From NCBI GenBank assembly GCA_022828135.1, contig JAJEJB010000028.1, positions 1 through 64,000 of the forward strand: a stretch of DNA of 64,000 nt, written 5' to 3'. This document shows positions 26,661 to 34,728 of the stretch, in pieces. How positions within the stretch are numbered: position 1 is the stretch's first letter; each line of letters begins with the position of its first letter. The translations under genes and the position numbers were made by a program. A model generated the notes under the pieces. It was not told where the DNA came from and made no database searches. It saw only the letters and a list, made by a program, of their open reading frames with translations. Source of the stretch: Acidimicrobiia bacterium (GTDB lineage: Bacteria > Actinomycetota > Acidimicrobiia > Acidimicrobiales > Aldehydirespiratoraceae).

Positions 26661-27776
26661 GTGAACTTCGCATTCACCGACGAGCAGGAGCAGCTCAGAG
26701 AATTCGTCCGCAGCTTCCTCGAGGAGAAGTCGCCCGAATCAGCGGTACGCGACCAGATGGACACCGAGCGCGGCTTCGACCCCGATGTCTGGGCCCAGAT
26801 GTCGGATCAGATGGGCCTCCCCGCCCTGACGATCCCAGAGGCCTACGGCGGCCAGGGGTTCACCTGCGTGGAGCAGGTGGTCGTGCTCGAGGAGATGGGT
26901 CGGGCCTTGCTCTGCGCGCCGTACTTCTCCTCTGCCGTGCTGGCGGCCAACACGCTGATGCACTCCGGCGACGAAGCGGCCAAACAGGCCCACCTCGGCG
27001 GCATCGCCTCAGGCGAGACCAGGGCCACACTGGCCTTCACCGAGCAGAACGGCCGCTGGGACGAGCCGGGGATCACCATGGGGGCCTCGCAGGACAACGG
27101 TTCGTGGAGGCTCGACGGCGTCAAGATGTACGTCCTCGACGGCCATACCGCCAACCTGGTGATCGTGGCGGCCCGCACCGCTGGCGGCGTATCGCTGTTC
27201 ACCGTCGATCCGGACGCGCCGGGCCTCACTCGCACGCCGCTGTCGACCATGGACCAGACCCGCAAACAGGCCAAGCTCACGTTCGAGGGAGTCGAGGCCA
27301 CCCTTGTCGGCACCGAGGGCCAGGGCTGGCCAGTGCTGGAGACCGTGCTCGACCTGGCTGCGGTGGCTCTGGCCGCCGAGCAGGTGGGCGGGGCGCAGCG
27401 CTGCTTGGACATGTCGGTGGAGTACGCCAAGGTCCGGGTGCAGTTCGGCCGACCCATCGGCTCGTTCCAGGCGATCAAGCACAAGTGTGCCGACATGCTC
27501 CTGGAGGTCGAGTCGGCCAAGTCCGCGGCCTACTACGCGGGCTGGTGCGCAGCGGAGATGAACGACGAGCTGCCCCAGGTTGCATCGCTGGCCAAGAGCT
27601 ACTGCTCGGAGGCCTACTTCCACGCGGCGGCCGAGAACATCCAGATCCACGGAGGCATCGGCTTCACCTGGGAGCACCCGGCGCACCTCTACTTCAAGCG
27701 GGCCAAGAGTTCCGAGCTCCTCTTCGGCGACCCCACCTACCACCGGGAGCTGCTGGCCCAGCGCATCGGCCTATAG
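26661..27776 (+). CDS. acyl-CoA dehydrogenase
   Basis: FAD-dependent acyl-CoA dehydrogenase, 371 residues, which introduces a trans-2 double bond in an acyl-CoA. Family blocks: FTDEQEQLREFVRSFLEE at the start, PEAYGGQGFTCVEQVVVLEE near 60, LAFTEQNGRWDEPGI near 125 (flavin/substrate site), VRVQFGRPIGSFQAIKHKCAD near 260 and IQIHGGIGFTWEHPAHLYFKR near 335, split here as IQIHGGIGFTW and EHPAHLYFKR. The Glu in WEHP is at the usual catalytic-base position. The short length and sequence style resemble actinobacterial FadE proteins acting on steroid side chains or branched acids, but the substrate cannot be assigned. GTG 26661 was chosen from the start of homology; CTAGGAG lies upstream. Confidence 0.9.
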   Translation: MNFAFTDEQEQLREFVRSFLEEKSPESAVRDQMDTERGFDPDVWAQMSDQMGLPALTIPEAYGGQGFTCVEQVVVLEEMGRALLCAPYFSSAVLAANTLMHSGDEAAKQAHLGGIASGETRATLAFTEQNGRWDEPGITMGASQDNGSWRLDGVKMYVLDGHTANLVIVAARTAGGVSLFTVDPDAPGLTRTPLSTMDQTRKQAKLTFEGVEATLVGTEGQGWPVLETVLDLAAVALAAEQVGGAQRCLDMSVEYAKVRVQFGRPIGSFQAIKHKCADMLLEVESAKSAAYYAGWCAAEMNDELPQVASLAKSYCSEAYFHAAAENIQIHGGIGFTWEHPAHLYFKRAKSSELLFGDPTYHRELLAQRIGL

Positions 27777-27821
27777 GAGACCCCGGGCTCTAGGAGAGAT
27801 CCGCTCCGGAGGGGACCTGAC

Positions 27822-28268
27822 GTGATCTGGCTGATCGCTGTGGTCGGCTTGGCTGCCGTAGTGGCGATCGCCTTCGTGTCGGTGGGAATCGCGGTCGGAC
27901 GGCTGGAGCAGGAGACCGCACCATCGGTGTACCGGCTGTCGGACGCGGTGGACTACGTGGCCGACCGCCTGCCCGACGAGGTGACCGCCAGGTTGAGCTA
28001 CGACGACGTCAGGACCGTGCTCGGATGGCATCTCGACTGGTTCGCGGCGGTGGGTCTGGCCACCTCCCACGGCCAGGAGCTCGGCGACCCTGCGGTGGCC
28101 GTGGGCGACATGGCCGTGGCCGACACCGACGCGGCCTGCGACGCGGTGGTGGCCCGATCTCTGGAGGAGGGAGGGCCCGACCCGGTGGACGTGGTGTGCA
28201 TCCTCGAAGTGCAGTTCTCCTATCTGGCCGAGATCGGCGCAGTCAGCGCAGGCGAGCCTCCGGCCTGA
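27822..28268 (+). CDS. single-pass membrane-anchored protein, uncharacterised
   Basis: A 148-residue protein with one N-terminal transmembrane helix (IWLIAVVGLAAVVAIAFVSV, residues 2-21) and a soluble acidic domain: VYRLSDAVDYVADRLPDEVT near 41, LSYDDVRTVLGWHLDWF near 62, and VVCILEVQFSYLAEIGAV near 122. I do not recognise the family. There are no catalytic motifs. GTG 27822 follows a GGAGGGG Shine-Dalgarno sequence. It lies 45 bp after the acyl-CoA dehydrogenase stop, in the same direction, and may share its transcript. Confidence 0.65.
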   Translation: MIWLIAVVGLAAVVAIAFVSVGIAVGRLEQETAPSVYRLSDAVDYVADRLPDEVTARLSYDDVRTVLGWHLDWFAAVGLATSHGQELGDPAVAVGDMAVADTDAACDAVVARSLEEGGPDPVDVVCILEVQFSYLAEIGAVSAGEPPA

Positions 28269-28335
28269 CTGCTGAAGTCCTGCCCGGCCCGATGCTTGGC
28301 TCGGGGGCCGGATTGTGGTTGACTGGTGCCACCAA

Positions 28336-28352
28336 GGAAAGGAGGTGGTCCA
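28336..28352 (+). promoter_or_regulatory. extended Shine-Dalgarno complementary to the 16S rRNA tail
   Basis: GGAAAGGAGGTGGTCCA can pair with the bacterial 16S 3' end along almost its whole length (the complement of that tail is AGAAAGGAGGTGATCCA); the single internal difference still allows a G-U pair. Normal ribosome-binding sites in this window use 4-7 of these bases. It precedes a 14-codon frame and lies in the only long gene-poor stretch. Confidence 0.6.
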
Positions 28353-28353
28353 A

Positions 28354-28398
28354 CTGAGTGCTTTATGCTTTGTGACCTTGGAGGTGGCTGGCCGCTAG
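28354..28398 (+). CDS. possible 14-residue peptide (CTG start) after the extended SD
   Basis: From CTG 28354, eight bases after AGGAGG, the frame reads (M)SALCFVTLEVAGR and stops at TAG 28396-28398. An overlapping alternative starts at ATG 28365 and encodes 33 residues (MLCDLGGGWPLATASW...), but its spacing to the ribosome-binding site is 19 nt. I have a vague memory of similar short actinobacterial peptides but cannot name one. The rest of 28269-28605 holds no protein gene that I can support; its other visible structure is the hairpin at 28544-28573, so the locus may instead be a small RNA or a leader region. Confidence 0.35.
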   Translation: MSALCFVTLEVAGR

Positions 28399-28543
28399 CT
28401 ACGGCAAGCTGGACCGACTGGCGAATCCCCGCCAGCTCCACCCCCGATCCGAGTCGCCGGACCTAGTCACATCCGGCCAGGCACCGCGGCCATACCGGCT
28501 GCGAGTGTGCGAGGCTCGACCGGGATTTCCGGCAGAAACGACT

Positions 28544-28573
28544 AGTGGGGCGGGCCTTCCGGCCCGCCCCACT
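28544..28573. terminator. strong GC-rich hairpin closing the gene-poor locus
   Basis: AGTGGGGCGGGCC and GGCCCGCCCCACT form a perfect 13-bp stem with a TTCC loop. No T-tract follows, as is common for terminator-like hairpins in high-GC actinobacteria. It lies 20 bp before the -10-like TACGGT of the hydrolase gene, so it would separate the upstream transcript from that promoter. Confidence 0.6.
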
Positions 28574-28605
28574 GCGCGTCCGTCCACGCCGATACGGTGA
28601 GCCCG

Positions 28606-29400
28606 ATGGACAGCCGGTTCACCGTCGACTCGAACGAGTTGACGGCCCATCTCGCCCGGCCCGCCCGGGCGCCGTCGGTGCAGCCGGCGGTGGTCATCGT
28701 CCACGGTTTCCCCACCGAGGCGGGGGGCGGGATCAACTCGACCATGACCATGCCCGCCCTCGCCGACCTGATCGCGGCCGAGACCGGCTTCGCCGCCCTC
28801 ACCTATGCGTCGAGGGGAGTGGCCGGTTCCGGGGGCGATTTCTCGCTCGACGGCTGGCGGCGCGACCTAGTCGGCGCCGTCGACTTCCTGACGTCGGAGG
28901 TGCCGTGCGCGGGCGTCTGGGTGATCGGCTTCGGAACCGGGGGCGCGCTGGCGGTGGTGGTGGCCAGCCGCGACGAGCGGGTGCGGGGCGTGGCCGCAGT
29001 GGCCGCGCCGGCCGATTTCGAGGACTGGGCCCGCAACCCCCGCAAGCTGCTGGTCTGGGCCCGTGAGGTGGGCGTGGTGCGCGATCCGGAGTTCCCCAAG
29101 CGGTTCGACCGGTGGGCTGCCGAGATCAAGGCCGTCCGAGCCGTCGAGGCGGCCGAATCGCTCGGCGGCCGGTCCCTGCTGGTGCTCCACGGCAGCGACG
29201 ACGAGACAGTCCCGGTGTTCGATGCCCGCGTCCTCGCCGATGCCCATTCCGGTTCCGACTTGCGGATCATCAGCGGCGCCGGGCACCACCTGCGCCACGA
29301 TCCCAGGGCCGTCGCGGTGCTGCTCGGCTGGCTCGAGCGCCAGCGCCAGTCGCTGCTGGCTTCGGCGGCCGGCGCCGGTGACGGGAACGCCAACCTCTAG
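28606..29400 (+). CDS. alpha/beta-hydrolase fold protein with altered nucleophile elbow
   Basis: A 264-residue alpha/beta-hydrolase fold protein. The oxyanion-hole motif VIVHGFPTEAGGG is near residue 30; the acid HGSDDETVP near 200 and the His GAGHHLRHD near 227 are intact. The nucleophile elbow reads VIGFGTGGALA near 106, where the family expects G-x-S-x-G, so the Ser is replaced by Gly (a Thr follows). The protein may be non-hydrolytic or use another residue. ATG 28606 is chosen because a -10-like TACGGT occupies 28593-28598, overlapping the GTG at 28597. A 48-bp repeat follows the stop by 11 bp. Confidence 0.78.
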   Translation: MDSRFTVDSNELTAHLARPARAPSVQPAVVIVHGFPTEAGGGINSTMTMPALADLIAAETGFAALTYASRGVAGSGGDFSLDGWRRDLVGAVDFLTSEVPCAGVWVIGFGTGGALAVVVASRDERVRGVAAVAAPADFEDWARNPRKLLVWAREVGVVRDPEFPKRFDRWAAEIKAVRAVEAAESLGGRSLLVLHGSDDETVPVFDARVLADAHSGSDLRIISGAGHHLRHDPRAVAVLLGWLERQRQSLLASAAGAGDGNANL

Positions 29401-29411
29401 CGGTGAGCGGG

Positions 29412-29459
29412 GAATTGGCAGCGGTGGGTTCCCTTTCGGGCGTTCTGGGCTGCCAGTTC
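29412..29459 (+). repeat. 48-bp inverted-repeat element, copy C
   Basis: GAATTGGCAGC and GCTGCCAGTTC (one mismatch to perfect symmetry) enclose 26 bp with the shared CTTTCGGGCGTTCTGG pattern. It lies between convergent hydrolase and senX3-like genes, where a two-way terminator would be expected. Confidence 0.82.
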
Positions 29460-29473
29460 GGGCCGGCGTGCGG

Positions 29474-30682
29474 TCAGTCGCCGTTGTCGAGGGGCAGTTT
29501 GAGGGTGAACTGGGCTCCGAGGCCCTCCCGTGAGGTCACGCTCACGTCACCGCCGTGGTTCAGGGCCACATGGCGAACGATCGACAGGCCCAGCCCGGTG
29601 CCCCCCGTACTGCGGCTGCGTGCCCGGTCGACGCGGTAGAAGCGCTCGAAGATCCGGGACTGCTCGGCTGCCGGTATGCCGATGCCCTCGTCGGTCACCG
29701 AGAGGGTCAAGGTGTCACGGTCCGTCTCGACTTGCACGTCGACTCGTTCGCCGGGGTCGCTGAACTTGATCGCATTGTCGAGGAGGTTGAATACCGCCGA
29801 CTCGAGGTGCAGCCGGGAGCCTCGCATGGGGGCAAGGTCGGTGGGCATCGATACCACCACCTTGACGTCGCGCTGCTCGGCGGTCTCCGAGATCCGGTCG
29901 CTGGCTGCCGCCACGACGGCGCCGATGTCCACCCGTTCGTCCGGACGGCCGCTCTCGTCCTCCAGCATGGCCAGAGTCAGGAGGTCATCGATGGTGTTGG
30001 CCACTCGCTGGATCTCGATCTGCATCCGGCCCGCGAGCCGCGCCGCCACTTCGGGCTCGGTGTCAGCGGCCAGCGAGTCGGCCAGCAGGCTCAGGGCCCC
30101 GATCGGGGTCTTGAGCTCGTGGCTGACGTTGGCCACGAAGTCCCTCCTCACCGACTCGATGCGGTCATGTTCGGTGATGTCGTGCACCAGTGCGACCGCG
30201 CCCAGCGTCTCGCCCTCGCGCAGCACCGGCCCGGCTCTGACCTCGTAGCTGCGGCGGGGCTCGGCGTGGAGTTCGACCCTGGTCGTGACCAGCTCGCCGG
30301 AGCGGGCCTGCTCGAGCAGGTCCTTGATTACCGGGGCCACGAGGGCCTCGCCGTGGCGAGCTTGCAGGAACTGCGTGGCGGCGGTGTTCTGCGCGACCAC
30401 CCGGCCATTGCGGTCGCACAGCACGAGCCCGGCCTGCAGGGCGTCGAGGCTCGCCTCCACCCTGCTGGCGGCAGTCTCGGCCGACACCTGGCCAGCCTCG
30501 GCCGACTCCAGGCGCCTCTCGGCGTCCTCGATGACGCGGCGGGCCGACCGACCACGGGGGGCCTGGTGGTGCCGCTCGGGGTCACGGTTCCTGATCCATC
30601 GTCGCAGGAGCGCCCGGTCCAGGGCGATGCCCACGATTGCGCCGCCCACCATCAGTAGCACTCCGATGATGAGCGAGGTCAT
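29474..30682 (-). CDS. senX3: PhoR/SenX3-type sensor histidine kinase
   Basis: A 402-residue membrane sensor kinase, last gene of the pst-phoU operon. One N-terminal transmembrane helix (LIIGVLLMVGGAIVGIALD, residues 4-22) is followed by a linker coiled coil near 50-75 and a PAS domain near 75-165 (LDALQAGLVLCDRNGRVVAQ). The H box FVANVSHELKTPIGAL is near 180, the N box FNLLDNAIKFS near 295, G1 DEGIGIPAAEQSRIF near 335 and G2 GTGLGLSIVRHV near 360. By family and position it senses the phosphate-uptake status through PstSCAB-PhoU. The usual RegX3/PhoB response-regulator gene is not next to it in this window. A 12-bp gap separates it from phoU. Confidence 0.9.
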   Translation of the reverse strand: MTSLIIGVLLMVGGAIVGIALDRALLRRWIRNRDPERHHQAPRGRSARRVIEDAERRLESAEAGQVSAETAASRVEASLDALQAGLVLCDRNGRVVAQNTAATQFLQARHGEALVAPVIKDLLEQARSGELVTTRVELHAEPRRSYEVRAGPVLREGETLGAVALVHDITEHDRIESVRRDFVANVSHELKTPIGALSLLADSLAADTEPEVAARLAGRMQIEIQRVANTIDDLLTLAMLEDESGRPDERVDIGAVVAAASDRISETAEQRDVKVVVSMPTDLAPMRGSRLHLESAVFNLLDNAIKFSDPGERVDVQVETDRDTLTLSVTDEGIGIPAAEQSRIFERFYRVDRARSRSTGGTGLGLSIVRHVALNHGGDVSVTSREGLGAQFTLKLPLDNGD

Positions 30683-30694
30683 CGGTGGCCGATT

Positions 30695-31465
30695 CTAGTC
30701 GGCCTTGTCGTCGCCGTTGGAGGACATCTCCGCCGGGTCGGTGGCCAGTTCCTGCATGCTGGACTCGTGGCGCTCTTCGCGGATCCGGTGCCGGGCGATC
30801 CCGGCCCGCCACGGCATGATGCCCGACACCATGTAACGGACCCGGTCGCTGATGTTCACGGCATGGTCGCCGATGCGCTCGTAGTAGCGGGCTATCAGGG
30901 CCAGCTGCACCGACGGCTGGACATCGAGATCGTGGGTGCGGCTCGACTCCAGCAGGGTCTTGACGAAGGTGCGGTGCAGGCTGTCGAGCCGGTCGTCGAT
31001 GTCGTGGAGCGCGCTGGCCAGCGCGGCGTCGCGCTCGGAGTAGGAGTCCACCGACAACCGGATCAGGCGGATCGCCTCCTCGTTCATCTCCGCGATCAGG
31101 CCGCGCAGCCTGGGGGGCAGCTCGGTGCGGAACATGCGGCGGGCGCCCTTGCAGATGTTGCAGGCCAGGCCGCCGGTCCGCTCGAGCTCGCCGGTGATCC
31201 ACATGGCGGCCAGGATCTGGCGGAGGTCGCCGGCCATGGGCTGTTGCAGGGCCAGCAGGCTCTGGCACTTCTCCTCGACCTCGATGGCAGCCACGTCGAT
31301 GTGGTCGTCGTCGTCGATGATCTGCTGGGCCTCGACCAGGTCGTACCGCAACAGGGCGTCGGTGGCCCTGGCCACCGCGTCGCCGGCCCGGGCCGCGAGC
31401 TGGACTATCAGGTCGCTGATCTCGTCGATCTCGGCGTGGAAGCCTTTGCGGGTCTGCTCGGTCAT
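30695..31465 (-). CDS. phoU: phosphate signalling protein PhoU
   Basis: PhoU links the Pst transporter to the PhoR-type kinase and keeps the phosphate regulon off when phosphate is plentiful. The 256-residue product has two PhoU three-helix domains; metal-binding-type motifs include DDDDHIDVAAIEVEEKCQSL near residue 51 and ARYYERIGDHAVNISDRVRY near 190. The C-terminal 35 residues are an acidic tail. The open frame continues upstream but overlaps pstB, so the ATG at 31465 is used; it lies 11 bp after the pstB stop. Confidence 0.94.
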   Translation of the reverse strand: MTEQTRKGFHAEIDEISDLIVQLAARAGDAVARATDALLRYDLVEAQQIIDDDDHIDVAAIEVEEKCQSLLALQQPMAGDLRQILAAMWITGELERTGGLACNICKGARRMFRTELPPRLRGLIAEMNEEAIRLIRLSVDSYSERDAALASALHDIDDRLDSLHRTFVKTLLESSRTHDLDVQPSVQLALIARYYERIGDHAVNISDRVRYMVSGIMPWRAGIARHRIREERHESSMQELATDPAEMSSNGDDKAD

Positions 31466-31476
31466 GGTCGCCTCGC

Positions 31477-32361
31477 TCAGCCGAATCGTCCGGTGACGTA
31501 GTTCTCGGTGCGCTCGTCGGACGGATTGGAGAACATCTTCTGGGTGGTGTCCACCTCCACCAGGATGCCGGTGCGGGTGTCGTTCTCGGAGTGCACGTCT
31601 GCGGTGAAGAAGGCGGTGGTGTCGCTGACCCGAGCCGCCTGCTGCATGTTGTGGGTGACGATCATGATGGTGTAGTCCTGCTTGATCTCCTGCATCAGGT
31701 CCTCGATGCGGGCGGTGGCGATGGGGTCGAGCGCGGAGCACGGCTCGTCCATCAGCAGCACGTCGGGGCCGACCGCGATGGCCCGGGCGATGCACAGCCT
31801 CTGCTGCTGCCCACCCGAAAGCCCGAGCGCGGAGTCGGTCAGGCGGTCGCTCACCTCCTCCCACAGGGCCGCCTTGCGCAGCGAATTCTCCACGATGTCG
31901 TCGAGCCCCTTCTTCTGGCCGGCCACCCTCGGCCCGTAGGCCACGTTGTCGTAGATCGACTTGGGGAAGGGGTTGGGCTTCTGGAACACCATGCCGATGC
32001 GGCGCCGCACCTCGACCGGGTCGACGCGCTCGTCGTACAGGTCGGTCCCGCGGTAGGTGATGGAGCCGGTCACCCGCGCCGTCCTGATCAGGTCGTTCAT
32101 GCGGTTGTAGCAGCGCAGCACCGTCGTCTTCCCGCAGCCCGACGGGCCGATGAGGGCCATGATCTCGTTCTTGTGGACGTCGAACGAGACGTCGCGCACG
32201 GCTCGGAAGGCGCCGTAGTACACGTTGACGTTGCGTGAGCGGAACACGACGTCGCGCTCGGTGGACAGCGACGGCATCGCCTCGGCCGGACTGGCGTCGT
32301 TGCCGGCGTCGACCGAGTGGTCAACGACAGTGTCCGTGACAGTCTCCGTAGGGTCGGGCAT
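31477..32361 (-). CDS. pstB: phosphate ABC transporter ATP-binding protein PstB
   Basis: ATPase of the high-affinity phosphate importer, 294 residues. Walker [10 protein letters not shown] near residue 72, [10 protein letters not shown] just after it (a PstB hallmark), Q-loop [20 protein letters not shown] near 122, signature [18 protein letters not shown] near 173, Walker [14 protein letters not shown] near 195, switch His in [14 protein letters not shown] near 227. The first 35 residues ([14 protein letters not shown]...) are an unusual acidic extension, so an internal start is possible. It lies between phoU and pstA; the gap to pstA is 8 bp. Confidence 0.96.
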   Translation of the reverse strand: MPDPTETVTDTVVDHSVDAGNDASPAEAMPSLSTERDVVFRSRNVNVYYGAFRAVRDVSFDVHKNEIMALIGPSGCGKTTVLRCYNRMNDLIRTARVTGSITYRGTDLYDERVDPVEVRRRIGMVFQKPNPFPKSIYDNVAYGPRVAGQKKGLDDIVENSLRKAALWEEVSDRLTDSALGLSGGQQQRLCIARAIAVGPDVLLMDEPCSALDPIATARIEDLMQEIKQDYTIMIVTHNMQQAARVSDTTAFFTADVHSENDTRTGILVEVDTTQKMFSNPSDERTENYVTGRFG

Positions 32362-32369
32362 CGGGGGTG

Positions 32370-33332
32370 TCAGCCTCGCTTCTTCTCGAATCGGTTGCGT
32401 AGCCCGATGGCGGCGGAGTTCATCAGAAGCACGAACACGAGCAGCACGACAATGGCACTCGCGGCGGCCGCAGTAAAGCCGACATCGCGGCCCGACTGCA
32501 CGGTCCAGGTGGTGATCACGATCGGCAGGGCGGTGAACTGGTCGGTCAGAGCGCTCAGGTCGAGCAGTCCGGGGTCGCTGCCGAGCCTGCCCGAGATCGC
32601 ACCGACCAGGATCAGCGGCGCGGCCTCGCCCACCGCCCGAGACATCGACAGCAGAGTGCCGGTGAGGATGCCGGGGGCCGCGTAGGGCAGTACCTGGGTG
32701 CGGATCATCTCCCACTTGGTGGCGCCCACTCCGTAGGCGCCCTCGCGCAGCGAGACGGGCACGGCCCGGACGGCTTCACCGGAGGTGATCACCACGATGG
32801 GCAGCGCCAGTATGGCCAGGGTGATTCCGGCCGACAGAGCGGACGAGCCGCCCGTCAAGCGGTCCAGGCCGAACAGGTTGCCCTTCACCAGCAGGGCCAG
32901 ACCGAGCAGCCCGTAGACCACCGAGGGCACGCCGGCCAGGTTGCGGATGTTGACCTCGATGAAGGCGGTGAACCGGTTCCTGGGCGCGTACTCTTCGAGG
33001 TAGACCGCCGCGCCGATGCCGACGGGGAAGGCGAGAACAGCCACGATCACCGCGATCCACAGCGAGCCGTACAGCCCCTGGTGGACGCCCAGGCGATCGT
33101 CGCCGGACTGCGAGCGCAGGGTTCCGCTGAGGAAGTCGCCCAGACGGGCGCCGAGCTGGTCGGTGCTGTTGTTCACGACGCTGATGATCAGCACGGCCAG
33201 CAGCACCAGCGTCACCAGCAGGCAGGACTGCAGCAGTGTGCGGAACAGCAGGCCGCGCGTGTCGATGCGGCGTCTCTCGATCGAGGCCGCGATGGCGGCC
33301 CGGGACTTGTCGTCGGAGAGGCGGCTGATCAT
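32370..33332 (-). CDS. pstA: phosphate ABC transporter permease PstA
   Basis: Inner-membrane permease, 320 residues, about six transmembrane helices. It starts with a cytoplasmic basic segment ([17 protein letters not shown]), then helix [17 protein letters not shown] near 37. The transport domain shows [20 protein letters not shown] near 120, [18 protein letters not shown] near 148, and the EAA-like coupling loop [19 protein letters not shown] near 208. It pairs with PstC. The order pstC-pstA-pstB with 51- and 8-bp gaps is the standard one. Confidence 0.94.
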   Translation of the reverse strand: MISRLSDDKSRAAIAASIERRRIDTRGLLFRTLLQSCLLVTLVLLAVLIISVVNNSTDQLGARLGDFLSGTLRSQSGDDRLGVHQGLYGSLWIAVIVAVLAFPVGIGAAVYLEEYAPRNRFTAFIEVNIRNLAGVPSVVYGLLGLALLVKGNLFGLDRLTGGSSALSAGITLAILALPIVVITSGEAVRAVPVSLREGAYGVGATKWEMIRTQVLPYAAPGILTGTLLSMSRAVGEAAPLILVGAISGRLGSDPGLLDLSALTDQFTALPIVITTWTVQSGRDVGFTAAAASAIVVLLVFVLLMNSAAIGLRNRFEKKRG

Positions 33333-33383
33333 CCCGTCGACCTCTCCGGAGCATGCGGCCCGTTCATCGTCGTGCCATCTCCA

Positions 33384-34535
33384 CTAGTACTCCTCGCGTA
33401 CCCGGGCCACGAACCGGGCTGCAACGACGTTGAGGCCCAGCGTTATCGCGAACAGCAGCAGCCCTACGAAGTACAGGCTCTGGAACGTGAGCCCCTCACC
33501 CACCACGCTGTCCGTGCCCGAGGCCAGTGACGCCATGGCTGCCGTCATTGTCAGGCTGCCCTCGAAGGGCGAATCGGTGAACCGGGTGGCGTCGGCGGCT
33601 CCGCCGGCCAGGAAGACCACCATCGTCTCGCCGATGGCTCGGGAGACGGCCACTATGAAGGCGGCCACGATGCCGGAGATGGCCGCCGGCACGACGACCG
33701 TGGTCGCCGTGGCCATCTTGCGGGCCCCGAGGCCTGCCGATGCCTCCCGTAAGGAGTCGGGCACCGCGGCCATGGCGTCCTCGGAGATGGAGGCCACCAG
33801 AGGGATGGTCAGGATGCCCACTCCGATCCCGGCCGCGGCCAGTGAACCGGCTCGGGCCGGCGCGAACTCGAGCCAGACGTTGAGGAGCCAGGCCGCGGTC
33901 AGCCCGAAGATGGCGACGATCACCGCGATGGCACCGACGGCAACGATGAGCGCAGACGAATCGGAGCCGCTCTCGCGGTAGTGCTTGATCCGGTTGCGTG
34001 CGACCCCAATGGCTACGACGGCATACCCCGCCAGGATCATCGCACCGATAACCAGGAAGGTGTTCCTGCCGATGCGCCCGACGAGGTTGGGGGCGATCCA
34101 GGTGAGGGCGAAGAATCCCAGGACGACCGAGGGGATGCCGGCCAGGATCTCCAGCGCCGGCTTCAGCCAGGCTCGGACTCTGCGGTTGGCGTACTCCGAC
34201 AGGTAGACGGCCGCGCCCAGGCCCAACGGTCCGGCCACGAGCATGGCGATGGCCGTGACGATGATGGAGGCGATGACGATCGTGGGGATGTCGTACAGGC
34301 CCCTCCGGGGGAACCAGCCCAGCTGTCCCCAGGTGTCGGCCCAGGCCACGCCGGTGATGAACGTCCAGGCCTCCGCGACCAGGTTCCAAACGATCAGGGC
34401 GCTCACCAGCACCGACACGAGCGCCGCCATCAGCAGGCTGAACCGGACGATCACCTCGCGGCGCCGGCGGGCGGGCGCGATCTGGAGGCGTTCGACCGTC
34501 AGCGGCACCGGGTGGGCGACGGTCGCATCGGTCAC
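33384..34535 (-). CDS. pstC: phosphate ABC transporter permease PstC
   Basis: Inner-membrane permease, 383 residues. The cytoplasmic start has RRRREVIVRFSLLMAALVSV, a first helix, and TFITGVAWADTWGQLGWFP near 58. Transport-domain motifs: AVYLSEYANRRVRAWLKPAL near 112, EILAGIPSVVLGFFAL near 132, and the coupling loop PDSLREASAGLGARKMATAT near 262, then AVSRAIGETMVVFLAGGA near 300. A roughly 50-residue insert near 170-225 with two extra hydrophobic segments makes it longer than many PstC proteins. The 193-bp gap to pstS holds a dispersed repeat, so an additional processing or regulatory step between pstS and pstC is possible. Confidence 0.93.
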   Translation of the reverse strand: MTDATVAHPVPLTVERLQIAPARRRREVIVRFSLLMAALVSVLVSALIVWNLVAEAWTFITGVAWADTWGQLGWFPRRGLYDIPTIVIASIIVTAIAMLVAGPLGLGAAVYLSEYANRRVRAWLKPALEILAGIPSVVLGFFALTWIAPNLVGRIGRNTFLVIGAMILAGYAVVAIGVARNRIKHYRESGSDSSALIVAVGAIAVIVAIFGLTAAWLLNVWLEFAPARAGSLAAAGIGVGILTIPLVASISEDAMAAVPDSLREASAGLGARKMATATTVVVPAAISGIVAAFIVAVSRAIGETMVVFLAGGAADATRFTDSPFEGSLTMTAAMASLASGTDSVVGEGLTFQSLYFVGLLLFAITLGLNVVAARFVARVREEY

Positions 34536-34611
34536 GGCGTGAAGCTACCCAGAGGCCGAGCGAACAGGGAGCCGCTCATGCTTATTTTCGCGAGGCACCG
34601 AGCGAGGCCGT

Positions 34612-34648
34612 GGCCCGAGCGGCCCGTGAGCGCAGCGAACAAGAGCGG
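34612..34648 (+). repeat. 37-bp dispersed GC-rich repeat, copy 2
   Basis: Consensus-like copy (GGCCCGAGCGGCCCGTGAGC then GCAGCGAACAAGAGCGG) in the 193-bp gap between pstS and pstC. Related GAGGCCGAGCGAACAGG and GCGAGGCCG stretches precede it from about 34551. Confidence 0.85.
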
Positions 34649-34728
34649 AGTGACACCGCTGCAACGCGAGGGACTCTCACCCATCGGCGCTTCTACTTGG
34701 CATCAGGACTCGACGGGCTTGCCCGTGG

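Noticed and set aside
28365..28466. 33-residue peptide from ATG 28365 as the product of the extended ribosome-binding site
   Set aside because: It is not excluded, but the 19-nt spacing is poor while the CTG-start frame is spaced at 8 nt, so I list it only as an alternative.
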